This document shows, piece by piece, positions 18,708 to 28,391 of a stretch of 40,116 nucleotides of DNA. Every line of letters begins with the position of its first letter. The stretch's first letter is position 1. The translations under genes were made by a program, and so were the position numbers. This stretch comes from Photobacterium carnosum. GTDB lineage: Bacteria > Pseudomonadota > Gammaproteobacteria > Enterobacterales > Vibrionaceae. The notes below the pieces were generated by a model. That model saw only the letters and a list, made by a program, of their open reading frames with translations. It searched no databases and had not been told where the DNA came from. The stretch is from assembly GCF_002849605.1 (NCBI RefSeq), contig NZ_NPIB01000035.1, forward strand, positions 1 to 40,116, given 5' to 3'.

Positions 18708-19654
18708 ACCCTAAAACGCTTGGATATACCACGATGATTGTTTCTGCCACACTGATGGGCTGTGTTGGCTTATTTTCTCGAAATATTAATACCAGTGGGG
18801 ATGTTATTGCATTTACTCGTATGATCGTTGGTGCAGTCTGTATTTTTGCTATTATGATCTACCAAGGTAAAGCTCAACAACTAAAAACCATCAAACTCAC
18901 CCCCGCAGTAATCACCAGTGGCGTGTGCTTAGGATTATGTTTAGCCGCTTATGTCTCCGCGACCCAATATACAACCTTAGCCAATGCAGTATTTTTAATT
19001 TATACCGGCCCTGTTTTCTCTACTATTTTAGCGGCTATTTTCTTAAAAGAGAAAATTTCAGCCCTTACAGCATCGATGTTAACCGCCGTATTTATTGGCT
19101 GTTTATTTATTATCGGCATTATCAGTTATACCCCTCAAACTGGGTTAACTTTATCGTTGTCGTTTTCTAAAGAAAATATGGTCGGTGATACTCTAGGATT
19201 AATATCAGGTATTGGTTATGGCTTGTATTTATTCTTTAGTCGTTACCGTACCGATATTGGTTCAGACTCTCGTTCATTATTTAACTTTTCATTTGGTGCG
19301 ATTGCGATTGCGATCTGCTTTGTTATTAATCCTCCATCACTCGCAACAATGGATGGCACCTCATGGTTATGGCTAATTTCAATGGGGTTCTTTATTGGTT
19401 TTGGCGCATTGTCATTATTAACCATTGCCGCTAAACATTTAAAAGCCGCTGAACTGGCGTGTATTTCTTATTTAGAGACTGTTGTTGGTGCAGGGCTGGG
19501 GATTCTTGTCTTTAGTGAATCATTAACAGTTTTACAAGCCATTGGTGGCGTATTGGTTATTGGGGGGGGTATGGGAGAGATCGTGATTAATATCATCAAG
19601 AAACGGGCATTATCTCATAATCCACAATCTCACAAACCATTACCACTATCATAA
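18704..19654 (+). CDS. DMT-superfamily (EamA) transporter
   Basis: A 316-residue inner-membrane protein with ten predicted hydrophobic helices arranged as two EamA repeats (about 8-140 and 160-300). The first repeat starts with MIVSATLMGCVGLFSR, and the second carries the characteristic AAELACISYLETVVGAGLG(I)LVF segment. EamA transporters move amino acids, nucleosides, amines and other small metabolites, usually outward. It is translationally coupled to the 50-residue peptide before it and separated by nine bases from the symporter gene after it. The substrate is unknown; the operon context (convergent AraC regulator, nearby amidinotransferase) suggests an amino acid or guanidino compound (inference). 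Confidence 0.85.
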   Translation: MNPKTLGYTTMIVSATLMGCVGLFSRNINTSGDVIAFTRMIVGAVCIFAIMIYQGKAQQLKTIKLTPAVITSGVCLGLCLAAYVSATQYTTLANAVFLIYTGPVFSTILAAIFLKEKISALTASMLTAVFIGCLFIIGIISYTPQTGLTLSLSFSKENMVGDTLGLISGIGYGLYLFFSRYRTDIGSDSRSLFNFSFGAIAIAICFVINPPSLATMDGTSWLWLISMGFFIGFGALSLLTIAAKHLKAAELACISYLETVVGAGLGILVFSESLTVLQAIGGVLVIGGGMGEIVINIIKKRALSHNPQSHKPLPLS

Positions 19655-19663
19655 GGTGACACT

Positions 19664-21118
19664 ATGAATACCTCACTCAACTGGGGCTTACTATTAGTGA
19701 CCGTGACGATTATGGTCGGTTTAGCCCTTTACAGTAATAAAGTGATGCACAGTAGCAAGGGTGAGGGTGGTTTTTTATTGGCCGCTAATTGTTTAGGCCC
19801 TTTTGTGGGGGCTTCGACTATCGTTGCAACGGCGTTTTCTGGCTGGGGATTTATGGGATCGCCTGGGGTTGCGTATAAATATGGTGTAATTGAATTATTA
19901 GGTAATTTTTTCTTTGCGCCAGCCATGATTTTAGCAGTCCTTTTTTGTGCGCGGTTTCTACACCAAAAAGCCCAAACAATGGGGACATTAACGATTGCTG
20001 AATATATTGCCGTCAGCCATGACGGTCCACAAAGTGTAAAACGTATTACCCAAGCATTCTGTGCCATTATAACCATTGTGCTATTACTGATTTTTCTCGT
20101 CGGTCAAATTAAAGCATTAGGGTTATTAGCCGGACAATGGCTGGGTATCAGCCAAACAACCGCCTCGTTTATTATGGTCGCGATTATTATTCTCTACACC
20201 TCTATTGGGGGACTTGCCGCCGTCGCGTTTACGGATACCTTTATGGTGTTAGGTATGTGTTTATCCGCCATTATTATTATGGTGACTATTTTTACAGATC
20301 TTCCTCCGCAACAATTAATAGAACAACTTAATAGCATCGACACAAACTTGTTAGATCCACAAGATTCAGGGCCTTATGGTGACAGTCGTTGGCATGTTTT
20401 AATGGTACTGCCCTATGCGTTTATTTACAGTGCAACCCTACCTTATATGTCCGTACGTTTTATGGCATTTGCTAACACCACTAAATTGCATCATGTCGCG
20501 GCTTACATGATGCCAATGGCATGTTTATTAAGCCTTGTTCCTATTGTAGGCTGCTATGTTCGCGTAAAAGTCCCCACCCTTACCAACCCTGACGATGCCA
20601 TGCCAGTCTTTCTGACTCAATTTCTCTCACCTTATTTATCTGCAATTGTGACCCTGTTTATTTTATTTGCGATGAAATCAACGGCCAACTCGGTTCTTCA
20701 TGCCATTGCAGGTGCCGTGTCTCATGATTTACGCCAAGCATTGTGGCCACATTCCTCCCTGACAGCGAAGCAATTATTACTGCTTAATCGTAGTGCCGTG
20801 TTTGGCCTTGGAGGGTTAGGGTTTATTATCATGCTGTTTGCTCCACCTTTTATGCTGTCAATGTTGGCTATTTTAGGGTCTGGTACTTTAATGGCAGCAT
20901 TGGTCGCCCCAACGTTATTAGCCCATTGGTTTCCTGGTAATATTTATGCGGCGCTCAGTGCATTAGTAATTGGCTTTTTTAGTGGGTGCTTATTGTTTGT
21001 TGAGTTTCATTTAGGCTGGGTTGAGGCTCCACTTTATGCTTCACTATTGGCATGTTGTAGTTATGCGTTAGTGGCAAAATGTTGCCAATATCAGTTAATT
21101 GCAGACTATCTACGTTAA
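19664..21118 (+). CDS. Sodium/solute symporter (SSS family)
   Basis: A 484-residue inner-membrane transporter of the PutP/PanF type with about 13 hydrophobic helices. Family features include the early SSKGEGGFLLAANCLGP stretch, the GASTIVATAFSGWGFMG helix and GGLAAVAFTDTFMVLG, the usual SSS segment after helix 5. The ribosome site AAGGTGA lies just before the start codon. It is the last gene of a three-gene operon with the small membrane peptide and the DMT protein; a Na+-coupled importer paired with a probable exporter implies exchange or scavenging of one metabolite class. Not close enough to any named member for a substrate to be assigned. Confidence 0.88.
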   Translation: MNTSLNWGLLLVTVTIMVGLALYSNKVMHSSKGEGGFLLAANCLGPFVGASTIVATAFSGWGFMGSPGVAYKYGVIELLGNFFFAPAMILAVLFCARFLHQKAQTMGTLTIAEYIAVSHDGPQSVKRITQAFCAIITIVLLLIFLVGQIKALGLLAGQWLGISQTTASFIMVAIIILYTSIGGLAAVAFTDTFMVLGMCLSAIIIMVTIFTDLPPQQLIEQLNSIDTNLLDPQDSGPYGDSRWHVLMVLPYAFIYSATLPYMSVRFMAFANTTKLHHVAAYMMPMACLLSLVPIVGCYVRVKVPTLTNPDDAMPVFLTQFLSPYLSAIVTLFILFAMKSTANSVLHAIAGAVSHDLRQALWPHSSLTAKQLLLLNRSAVFGLGGLGFIIMLFAPPFMLSMLAILGSGTLMAALVAPTLLAHWFPGNIYAALSALVIGFFSGCLLFVEFHLGWVEAPLYASLLACCSYALVAKCCQYQLIADYLR

Positions 21119-21125
21119 TCATAAC

Positions 21126-21153
21126 AAGAGAATAATTTCACCGTTATTCTCTT
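21126..21153. terminator. Terminator hairpin between convergent genes
   Basis: A perfect 10-bp stem AAGAGAATAA / TTATTCTCTT with an 8-base loop, between the convergent symporter and AraC-type genes. Moderate T-rich flanks occur on both strands, so it may serve both. Confidence 0.65.
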
Positions 21154-21158
21154 ATTAT

Positions 21159-22082
21159 TTATACAACCACATTGGTTTGCCACTGATGAAATTGTTTTTG
21201 TAATTGGCCTTGTATCGATTGTGAGTTATCAATATTTTCCCGTAGCGACAAATGATTGGCTCGATAATGCCGAGGCGTTACGTGCAATAACGTTTTAAAT
21301 TTTTCATTAAAGTTGGATAACGATGAAAAACCCACTTCGGCCCCAATATAAGCAATCGTCCAATCTGTTGACACCAAATATCTTGCCGCTTGTTTCACCC
21401 GCTGTTCAATTAAATATTGTCGAAATGTCACCCCTAAATGAGTATGGAAAAAACGTGAGAACGTACTTTCAGCCATATGCAATTGTTGAGCAACAATCGT
21501 CACAGTTAACGGTTCTGCAAGATTTGTCGTAATGTACTGCAATACAAGATCAACCCTATTTTCGGTTCTTTTAGTGGTAGCAAAAGCAAGTTGGTGAGTT
21601 TCTAATATTTGCTGAGGTTTGGTTTTTGTTAATTGATCAAGTAACATCAATATATTAAGCAGTTGCTTAAAATCAAAAGTGTTCTCGATGTTATCCATAA
21701 TTTCAAATAATGATTCTAGCTCCTCACTTTCAAACAACAAGCCTTGTTTAGCATGATCTAACATGTTTTTTATATTATTAAACTGAATACTATCAATAAA
21801 CGTTTGCCCCAATGCATTTAAACGAAAATGCAATGCATCCCCCACTGTTATTTTATTATTAACTGCCTCAACACTAATTTTAAAAGGGTTAAAAGGCGCT
21901 AATAAAACTAATTGCCCAACAGCTAAGGGAATTTGAGTGGATGATAAATGTAATATGCAGCCATTTTTTTTAGGGCGAATCAATATATAATCAGCGCCAA
22001 AAATAAAATTCTTATTATCAATCAGTGGTTGTAAATCAAACATCAAAAATTTAGGCGTATTTGCTACTATCTTTTGATACAT
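21159..22082 (-). CDS. AraC-family transcriptional regulator
   Basis: A 307-residue protein with an N-terminal cupin-like sensing domain (about 20-110; GADYILIRPKKNG and the PLAVGQLVLLAPFNPF strand pair), a linker with an all-helical segment, and two C-terminal AraC helix-turn-helix motifs (about 180-285; TVTIVAQQLHMAESTFSRFF, then TIAYIGAEVGFSSLSNFNEKFK with TPRHYR). It is convergent with the three-gene transporter operon and divergent from the amidinotransferase gene, the usual position for a local activator. A 13-bp inverted repeat in the divergent intergenic region is a candidate operator. The inducer is unknown. Confidence 0.9.
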   Translation of the reverse strand: MYQKIVANTPKFLMFDLQPLIDNKNFIFGADYILIRPKKNGCILHLSSTQIPLAVGQLVLLAPFNPFKISVEAVNNKITVGDALHFRLNALGQTFIDSIQFNNIKNMLDHAKQGLLFESEELESLFEIMDNIENTFDFKQLLNILMLLDQLTKTKPQQILETHQLAFATTKRTENRVDLVLQYITTNLAEPLTVTIVAQQLHMAESTFSRFFHTHLGVTFRQYLIEQRVKQAARYLVSTDWTIAYIGAEVGFSSLSNFNEKFKTLLHVTPRHYRANHLSLRENIDNSQSIQGQLQKQFHQWQTNVVV

Positions 22083-22107
22083 AACCAGCTCTCCTTTACT
22101 CTGCCTA

Positions 22108-22296
22108 TTATTACAACTTTATGCCACAGAACTAGATGCTTTAATTAAAAATGAGCAGTTATTTACTGACCCAATAAATTCTTTTTTCAAATATGTGATA
22201 TTCCATCAAGCTTTTTAAGCAATAACTGAAATTAGCATATTAATTGTGCCATAAAAATCGGAATTACTGATTGTTCTTAGCCCAAAGTTGTAATAA
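22108..22296. promoter_or_regulatory. Paired 13-bp inverted repeat, candidate regulator operator
   Basis: TTATTACAACTTT at 22108-22120 and its exact reverse complement AAAGTTGTAATAA at 22284-22296, 163 bases apart. The first lies 26 bases upstream of the araC-type start, the second about 245 bases upstream of the amidinotransferase start. A perfect 13-mer in this position is unlikely to be chance. Two distant half-sites would suit a looping AraC-type regulator (inference). Confidence 0.5.
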
Positions 22297-22540
22297 CCAC
22301 TATAAATACCATTCTCAGCATATAATCGACATTTATCAGCAGAACTTCGCTATAAAATGAATTTTAAAGGCGCATTATAAAGTCATTGAAGAGCACAACA
22401 CATGGCCTTCAACAGCGAGAGGCAGCGAGATAACACATTGTTAAATAACAATAATAAATGTCTGTTATAGATCATTTAACGAACAATGTGTCAATAAACA
22501 CTGTTTCAATACAACTATTCGTTCTCATGGAGAATTTGCA

Positions 22541-23773
22541 ATGAGTATTTCTAACGACTTTTATCCAAATGCTTCTTTACCTCTTGAGCGTAAAGAATCT
22601 GGTGTACCTTATGTTAGACCGGGCCTACATGTTGAATCTTATAACGATTTCGATCCTCTTCGCCATGTGATTGTTGGTATTGCAGATAACCAACATATTC
22701 CAGAAGCTTGTCCTGCAAGTAATGAAAAAATTCCGGCCAACTCACCAATGCGTGGAAGCAAAGCGGGACGTCGTACTCAAGAATCCATTGATCGTGCAAA
22801 TGAGTGTTTAAATGGCTTTGCTCAGATCCTTGAAAATCGCGGTATTATCGTTGATCGCCCAGGAGCTGTTGACTGGCATAATAGTATCAATACCCCTGAT
22901 TTTTCGATTAGCTCTGGCTTTGGCTGTATGCCTCCTCGTGACTGCTTGCTTACCATGGGTAAAAGCATGTTAATGGCACCAATGAGCTTCCGTAGCCGCT
23001 ATTTTGAATATTTGGCATACACTGATCTTCTTCGTGAGTATTTTGAATCAGATCAGCAGTGCATGATCGAGCAAGCACCACGCCCTCGCTTATCTGACGA
23101 TAGTTTCCGTATGGATTATGTTGCTGCCTATGAATATTTATCTGATGAAGAAACAATGGCGCGTTCATTAAATAAAGAATACAGCACCAGAGAAACAGAT
23201 ATTCTCTTTGATGCCGCAGATGTAATGCGTTTAGGTAAAGATATCTTTGTCCAACATGGCCTTACAACTAACTTAGCGGGTATTCACTGGATCAAGCGTA
23301 AATATGAGCCAATGGGATATCGTATTCACACGTTAAGCTTTGCTGATAACCATCCAATTCATATTGACGCAACATTCTGTCCTTTACGTCCAGGCTTAAT
23401 GTTACTTAACCCACACCGTCCGTTATTTGCCGGTCAACGTGAAATTTTTGAAAAGAATGATTGGCAGATTGTTGAAGCCGTTAAACCTTCATGGGATAAC
23501 CCTCCAGCACTTTGTTATTCAAGCACATGGCTATCAATGAATACTTTAATCATTGATCATAAAACAGTCTGTGTTGAAGCCAGTGAAAAAGCACAAATGG
23601 AGCAATTTGATAAACTAGGCTTTAATGTAATTCCAGTTGATTTACGTGATGCTTATGCATTTGGTGGTGGTCTACACTGCGCAACAGCTGATGTGTGGCG
23701 TGAAGGTAAGTGTGAAGATTATTTCCCTAATCAATTTAGTGGTTCACATAATGTTTCACACTGGGAATATTAA
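22541..23773 (+). CDS. Glycine-amidinotransferase-like enzyme (AGAT family)
   Basis: A 410-residue member of the arginine:glycine amidinotransferase family, which moves the amidino group of arginine to an amine such as glycine, forming guanidinoacetate and ornithine. The catalytic triad is visible by comparison with human AGAT: Asp224 in FDAADVMRLGKDIF, His274 in HIHIDATF context (PIHIDATFC) and the nucleophile Cys380 in FGGGLHCATADV. The first 20 residues are non-conserved. The ribosome site GGAG lies ahead of the ATG. Relatives use lysine (AmtA, phaseolotoxin), inosamine phosphate (StrB1) or glycine (CyrA); the acceptor here is unknown. It is divergent from an AraC-type regulator and two genes from candidate transporters. 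Confidence 0.88.
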   Translation: MSISNDFYPNASLPLERKESGVPYVRPGLHVESYNDFDPLRHVIVGIADNQHIPEACPASNEKIPANSPMRGSKAGRRTQESIDRANECLNGFAQILENRGIIVDRPGAVDWHNSINTPDFSISSGFGCMPPRDCLLTMGKSMLMAPMSFRSRYFEYLAYTDLLREYFESDQQCMIEQAPRPRLSDDSFRMDYVAAYEYLSDEETMARSLNKEYSTRETDILFDAADVMRLGKDIFVQHGLTTNLAGIHWIKRKYEPMGYRIHTLSFADNHPIHIDATFCPLRPGLMLLNPHRPLFAGQREIFEKNDWQIVEAVKPSWDNPPALCYSSTWLSMNTLIIDHKTVCVEASEKAQMEQFDKLGFNVIPVDLRDAYAFGGGLHCATADVWREGKCEDYFPNQFSGSHNVSHWEY

Positions 23774-23792
23774 ATAATCATTTAATCTCTAT

Positions 23793-23825
23793 AGCCCCTT
23801 AATAATTATATTTTATTAAGGGGCT
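23793..23825. terminator. Strong hairpin between convergent genes
   Basis: A perfect 13-bp stem AGCCCCTTAATAA / TTATTAAGGGGCT with a 7-base loop, between the convergent amidinotransferase and patatin genes. The T run is short on both sides, but stem strength and position support a shared terminator. Confidence 0.75.
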
Positions 23826-23843
23826 TAATTATTTAAGCAATTT

Positions 23844-26120
23844 TTATAATGTTCCACCTAATGAAAGATAGAATGAGCTTTTCCCTGTCGATGTTTGACC
23901 ATAACTCAAATAAACAGGACCTAAAATAGAATCTACAGCAACATACACACTGCCAGCGGTAATTGCACTGTCCCAACTTATCGCAGAGGTACGATCCCAC
24001 ACACCGCCTTTTTCAAGCGATCCACCAATATATATCGGTAATTTAATTGCCCCAAAGTTATTATCAATAACTCGATAACGATAAACTAAGCTCGTTAAAG
24101 CACTATAACGGCCATTTAATTCATAACGATGGTAACCAGATAAATTAAACAACCCACCAAGATCTTGCGCATAAATCGGTAATAAATTATCAGCATCTGA
24201 GCCTGCCGTTTTCATTGAAAATACGACGGTATGTTTATCATATGTAAACGGTTTTATTATCGATAAATTATAATAGACAGTCTCACCTGCTTCAGATTCA
24301 CCAAAATCAGGCCGACGTACAGTATTACTGTATCCTATTTCACTATTAAAATAAGAACCATAAGATGGAAAGAAAAAGCTGTCTAAATCATCATAAGTAA
24401 GATCTAAATATGGCCCATATAAATTATAATTTTCTTTACGATCAAGAGCTGATACGGTAATACTTCCAGTTTGACCTTTATAACCTAAAGTGAACGCTGC
24501 CCATGGTTTAATATTCCAACCCATTTTTACATAAGCATTTGTTTGATTATATTTAGCATCAATATTTTTTAATTCTTCATCTGCATTATAATAAGTAAAA
24601 TCATCAAATTGACGAATTTCATTACTTGTTTCAGCACCAAATGCAGTAAAAAAATGTTGTTGATAATCTATAGGAAAATAAAATTCAGTGGTGATATTTT
24701 TCCAACTACCCAATTTCCATTCCAACAACCACTCACCGCCTTTATCAGTAAGATCGGTATAAACATATTGTGCGCCAAAAGAAAAATCAGAACGACTTTC
24801 AAAATCATCTTCAAATGCAAGGGTGAAATTTAAATATCCAGGCCCCCACGATTTTTCATTAATATCCATAACAAGAATGTTTTTATTATTTTTTTGTTTT
24901 ATTGAATAATTAATTCGACCATAAATATCTTCACTTTGTAATCGTTTTACTGCCTGTTCTAGTTCATTATTAGAAATTATTTTTCCTGTTTTTAATTCTA
25001 ATTGAGCTAATAACGTTTTATCTGGTAAATTTGTATTATTGATAATTTCAATATCATCAATAAAATAAGAATCATGTGCGGATAACCGTGATCGTCGAAT
25101 ATTTTTCTGTTTATTATATTCAGCATATTCTGATAGTGATAACTGATAACGTAATAAACGAGGCAATGATGCAAGTGCTATTTTTCGACCCGCTTGATAA
25201 GCTTGTTCAAGTTTATCAAAATCAGCTGCGGTCATGAAAGAGACATTAGGTTGTAAATAAATATCACTCGATTTCATTAAACTTTTTTGAAAATCTGCAC
25301 TGGCATTAGTCATAAATGTCGTTAACTGTGAAACAATATTTAATGCACTGTCTAAATCTTTTTTCGGCATTAAACTATCACGCAGATCCACTGCAATAAT
25401 AACATCCGCACCAAGTTGCTTCGCAACATCAACCGGCATGTTATTAACTACACCACCATCAACAAGTAATTTATTATCTAAATGAACGGGTTTTAATGCC
25501 CCAGGGACGGTCATTGAAGCTTGCATTGCCGTAGCTAAATGGCCAGAACTTATAACAACTGGCGTAACTTTGGTAATGTCAGTCGCAACACTACGATAAG
25601 GAATAGCCAGCCGATCAAAGGTTTTTAATGCGGGTAAATTAGCAGTAAGTTTACGTAAAATAACAGCTAGACCTTGTCCTTGAAAGGCACCAGGACGAGA
25701 TTTAAACTCACCATTAATATCTAAACCTAAATCAGTATGTAATTGATAAGTATCATTTTGTTTTTTTCTACGTAACGATAAATCATTACGACTCGCGCGA
25801 TCTATATAACCCGTATTCCAATTAATATTAAAAGTACGCTGTTTTACTTCTTGTGCCGAAAGCCCCATGGCATACATACCACCAACATAAGCGCCCATAC
25901 TCGTGCCTGTCACAATATCAACAGGAATACGGTTTTCTTCTAAAACTTCAAGTACACCAATATGTGCTGCACCTTTAGCTCCTCCACCACTAAGAACTAA
26001 ACCAATTTTGGGGCGATCAATAATCGGACGATCTGCTTTAGCAGCATAGACATTAACAGTGGGTGTACTAATAACAATACAAAATAAAACCCTGCTAAAA
26101 TTCTTGTTACTAAACAACAT
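23844..26120 (-). CDS. Patatin-like phospholipase with Omp85-type barrel (type Vd autotransporter, PlpD-like)
   Basis: A 758-residue exported protein. After a signal peptide (1-27) comes a patatin domain (about 36-320) with the oxyanion loop SGGGAKG (44-50), the nucleophile Ser74 in GTSMG and Asp221 in the DGGVVNN motif. A single POTRA-like domain follows (about 345-425, starting at FIDDIEIINNTNLPDKTL). The rest is a 16-strand-type barrel of the BamA/surface-antigen class, with the GPYLDLTYDDLDSFFFPSYG and YELNGRYSALTSLVYRYR strands. Pseudomonas PlpD, the type Vd model, has about the same length and layout. The lipase domain is expected to be moved to the cell surface. It probably acts on phospholipids; the biological target is unknown. 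It stands as a single gene. Confidence 0.9.
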   Translation of the reverse strand: MLFSNKNFSRVLFCIVISTPTVNVYAAKADRPIIDRPKIGLVLSGGGAKGAAHIGVLEVLEENRIPVDIVTGTSMGAYVGGMYAMGLSAQEVKQRTFNINWNTGYIDRASRNDLSLRRKKQNDTYQLHTDLGLDINGEFKSRPGAFQGQGLAVILRKLTANLPALKTFDRLAIPYRSVATDITKVTPVVISSGHLATAMQASMTVPGALKPVHLDNKLLVDGGVVNNMPVDVAKQLGADVIIAVDLRDSLMPKKDLDSALNIVSQLTTFMTNASADFQKSLMKSSDIYLQPNVSFMTAADFDKLEQAYQAGRKIALASLPRLLRYQLSLSEYAEYNKQKNIRRSRLSAHDSYFIDDIEIINNTNLPDKTLLAQLELKTGKIISNNELEQAVKRLQSEDIYGRINYSIKQKNNKNILVMDINEKSWGPGYLNFTLAFEDDFESRSDFSFGAQYVYTDLTDKGGEWLLEWKLGSWKNITTEFYFPIDYQQHFFTAFGAETSNEIRQFDDFTYYNADEELKNIDAKYNQTNAYVKMGWNIKPWAAFTLGYKGQTGSITVSALDRKENYNLYGPYLDLTYDDLDSFFFPSYGSYFNSEIGYSNTVRRPDFGESEAGETVYYNLSIIKPFTYDKHTVVFSMKTAGSDADNLLPIYAQDLGGLFNLSGYHRYELNGRYSALTSLVYRYRVIDNNFGAIKLPIYIGGSLEKGGVWDRTSAISWDSAITAGSVYVAVDSILGPVYLSYGQTSTGKSSFYLSLGGTL

Positions 26121-26200
26121 CGTTTAACTCCGCTAGCAATAATACCAAATATCACACGATACACGGTAAAGATTATACGTTAACTCTTTGATGTGTATTA

Positions 26201-26233
26201 AAACAAAAAGAGCGTAGATAAACACGCTCTTTC
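26201..26233 (-). terminator. Rho-independent terminator of rctB
   Basis: A 9-bp stem AAAGAGCGT (26208-26216) / ACGCTCTTT (26225-26233) followed on the minus strand by TTTTTGTTTT. It lies 26 bases beyond the rctB stop codon. Confidence 0.88.
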
Positions 26234-26258
26234 TCTATTCTGCAGCCGCTATTGCTAT

Positions 26259-28259
26259 TTAAATGCCTTTAGCTACATCATCTAATGTGGTTAATACTTG
26301 ATCGGTTATATGACCTTCATGAACTAATTTACACACTTTTCGGCGTACAGCTAAACCTGAAATTAAACGTTCAATCGATAAATGGCGTTCATCTTGACGG
26401 CTATTGTATAACTCAACCGTTTTGCTAAGCGTTTCATAACTAACACGCTCACCAGCGACATGGAGCCAATCAAGCTTCTCTAAATAGCCCTGACACTCTT
26501 CTGTAATTGTTGATATAGGATGACCAGTCATTGCTGATAACGCGGTAATACTGCGTTGTAGTGCTTCTGAAGAGGTATATTTAGATAAAACAATAGTAAG
26601 TTCATCTGCATTAATTTCAACTAGATGCTTACGCAATTTAATTCGACGACCTAAACGTCCTCGAGGACGAGGTTCTTTACGCTGGATCGGTTCAAATTCA
26701 CCATCAATAATTGCCGATAATTGATCCAATGCTTGTTTAGGCATGATCTCATTACGCAATGGATTTGGCATGGTGGGTGCCATATTGCGTTTGCCTTCAT
26801 TGGTTGTTTTTGCTCGAGAATAACGAATAACTTCTTCTGCATCCGATTTAATATCAATTCGATAGTCGGTATAACGCTTATCAATATCGTCAGCAGAAAT
26901 TGTTAAATGATAGCCCCATAAATTAACCGCAAACAAGGCTTCAGTCACTTTACCTTCAGCCAATTTTTTTAATTCACGAATAATATCGGAAGAAAAACGA
27001 CGCCATTCAATATTCCTAGCAAGCTTTTGATTTAACTCACTTAAAAGCATTGAATCAACAACACGCCGAGACATCCTACTTCTAAAAAATGTGTATAACT
27101 GAAACACTAAAGTATGTTGACGTAAAATCTCTGGCGGGAATAAGAAAAAATAATCACGGGTTAATAATTCATCAAAAAAAGACGGTTCCCAAACTAAAAT
27201 ATACAAGTTTGGCTTGATACGAATTTCACCATCGTCACCTTCTTGAGGCGCTTCTTCTGATGCTGTGATCGTACGTGCTATGAATCGAAATCGATCACTT
27301 TTAAAACCTTCCGGCATATTGTCACTAAGCCAACGACCCGTTAACTCATGCAATTGAAAATCAGTAAATTCGATACGATCAATACTTTCACGAATAGAAT
27401 CACGTGCAGGGCCACTGTCTTTTTTGCCTCGTAAAGCCAAAATATCCGTGATATAGACAGGGGTTTTATTTGCCATTGAGCGGAGTTGGATCTCATAATC
27501 CGCAAGATGGTGATCGTGGTATTGCACCGTTAACGTAAATAACGCAAATAGCGTCATAAGATCATCAACGGTCATGATCGATTTTGAAGATCGTGTTTCA
27601 ATGATCGCTTTAGTGCCACTGATCGCAACCATGGCTTTTTGATAACTTTTCTTTGTACGTGGTGGTGCTAAAGCTTGATCGATAATACCGGCCCAACTTG
27701 TTGGCGATACTACAATTTGATCAGCTTCATCTGGCATTGAAGGCGGAGTACCTAAACCATATTCGGTCAATAAACGACGATTAACATGGTTCTGAGCTAA
27801 TGCTTTGGAACGCTTTTGTTTTTCACGTTGCCTAAATTGATCTGATAGTAAACTACCTGTACCAAGTTGGGAAATCAGTAATGCTGGATTAATAAAACGA
27901 TGTAACATGGTTTTACCAGCAAGACCTTCCTCGAATCGTACCGGTTGTTGATTAAATAAACCAACACTAACCGCGGCTCGTAAACGTTGTTGAATAGCCG
28001 CTCGTGTTAACTGTCCTTCTGTCGCTTCAATAAGCTCCGTTGTTGAAACCATACCATCTTGGCTTGATAAGCCACGTAATGAAATAATATTCAATAACTC
28101 AATAATACTTTTGGTCACGCCTTTAAAATGTTGGTACTGAGGTAGCCAGTCAACTAAATTTGTTGGGATCACAAATAAATGACCATCTTTGTGTGATCTT
28201 GGCGCTTCGATCAATATCTTATCAATCGGATTCTTTTTCGTATTTCGAGCGGAATTCAT
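26259..28259 (-). CDS. rctB: RctB, replication initiator of the secondary chromosome
   Basis: A 666-residue initiator specific to chromosome 2 of Vibrionaceae (658 residues in V. cholerae). It binds 12-mer iterons, with Dam methylation required, and 39-mers, the latter inhibitory, and melts the origin. Conserved stretches recognised include HKDGHLFVIP, YQHFKGVTKSIIELLNIISLRG, GQLTRAAIQQRLRAAV, FEEGLAGKTMLHRFINP, KKDSGPARDSIRESIDRIEF and SGLAVRRKVCKLV; the winged-helix domains lie in the first 500 residues, and the dimer/regulatory region occupies the last 150 or so. Transcription runs away from the origin. The promoter region contains tandem GATC-bearing repeats and a 39-mer-like half element, as expected for autorepression. 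No damage is seen. Confidence 0.97.
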   Translation of the reverse strand: MNSARNTKKNPIDKILIEAPRSHKDGHLFVIPTNLVDWLPQYQHFKGVTKSIIELLNIISLRGLSSQDGMVSTTELIEATEGQLTRAAIQQRLRAAVSVGLFNQQPVRFEEGLAGKTMLHRFINPALLISQLGTGSLLSDQFRQREKQKRSKALAQNHVNRRLLTEYGLGTPPSMPDEADQIVVSPTSWAGIIDQALAPPRTKKSYQKAMVAISGTKAIIETRSSKSIMTVDDLMTLFALFTLTVQYHDHHLADYEIQLRSMANKTPVYITDILALRGKKDSGPARDSIRESIDRIEFTDFQLHELTGRWLSDNMPEGFKSDRFRFIARTITASEEAPQEGDDGEIRIKPNLYILVWEPSFFDELLTRDYFFLFPPEILRQHTLVFQLYTFFRSRMSRRVVDSMLLSELNQKLARNIEWRRFSSDIIRELKKLAEGKVTEALFAVNLWGYHLTISADDIDKRYTDYRIDIKSDAEEVIRYSRAKTTNEGKRNMAPTMPNPLRNEIMPKQALDQLSAIIDGEFEPIQRKEPRPRGRLGRRIKLRKHLVEINADELTIVLSKYTSSEALQRSITALSAMTGHPISTITEECQGYLEKLDWLHVAGERVSYETLSKTVELYNSRQDERHLSIERLISGLAVRRKVCKLVHEGHITDQVLTTLDDVAKGI

Positions 28260-28341
28260 TTGTCATTGGCCGTAGAAGCATCATCTTTCCGTAAAGGTTA
28301 ATAGAAAAAGATCAAGAAAGAAAGTTTTTTATTTAAAGATT

Positions 28342-28373
28342 TTAAAACTGATCTTTATGATTAAAACTGATCT
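28342..28373. repeat. Two 19-bp-spaced direct repeats at the rctB promoter
   Basis: TTAAAACTGATCT occurs at 28342-28354 and again at 28361-28373, followed by further GATC sites at 28386 and 28394. Each copy carries a Dam site. Position 80-115 bases upstream of the rctB start suggests control of initiator synthesis by methylation state or by RctB (inference). Confidence 0.6.
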
Positions 28374-28391
28374 AATTGATATTATGATCTA

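Noticed and set aside
20431..20450. Extra parS2-like site inside the symporter gene
   Set aside because: TTTACAGTGCAAC breaks the palindrome on the right half, so it does not match the consensus.
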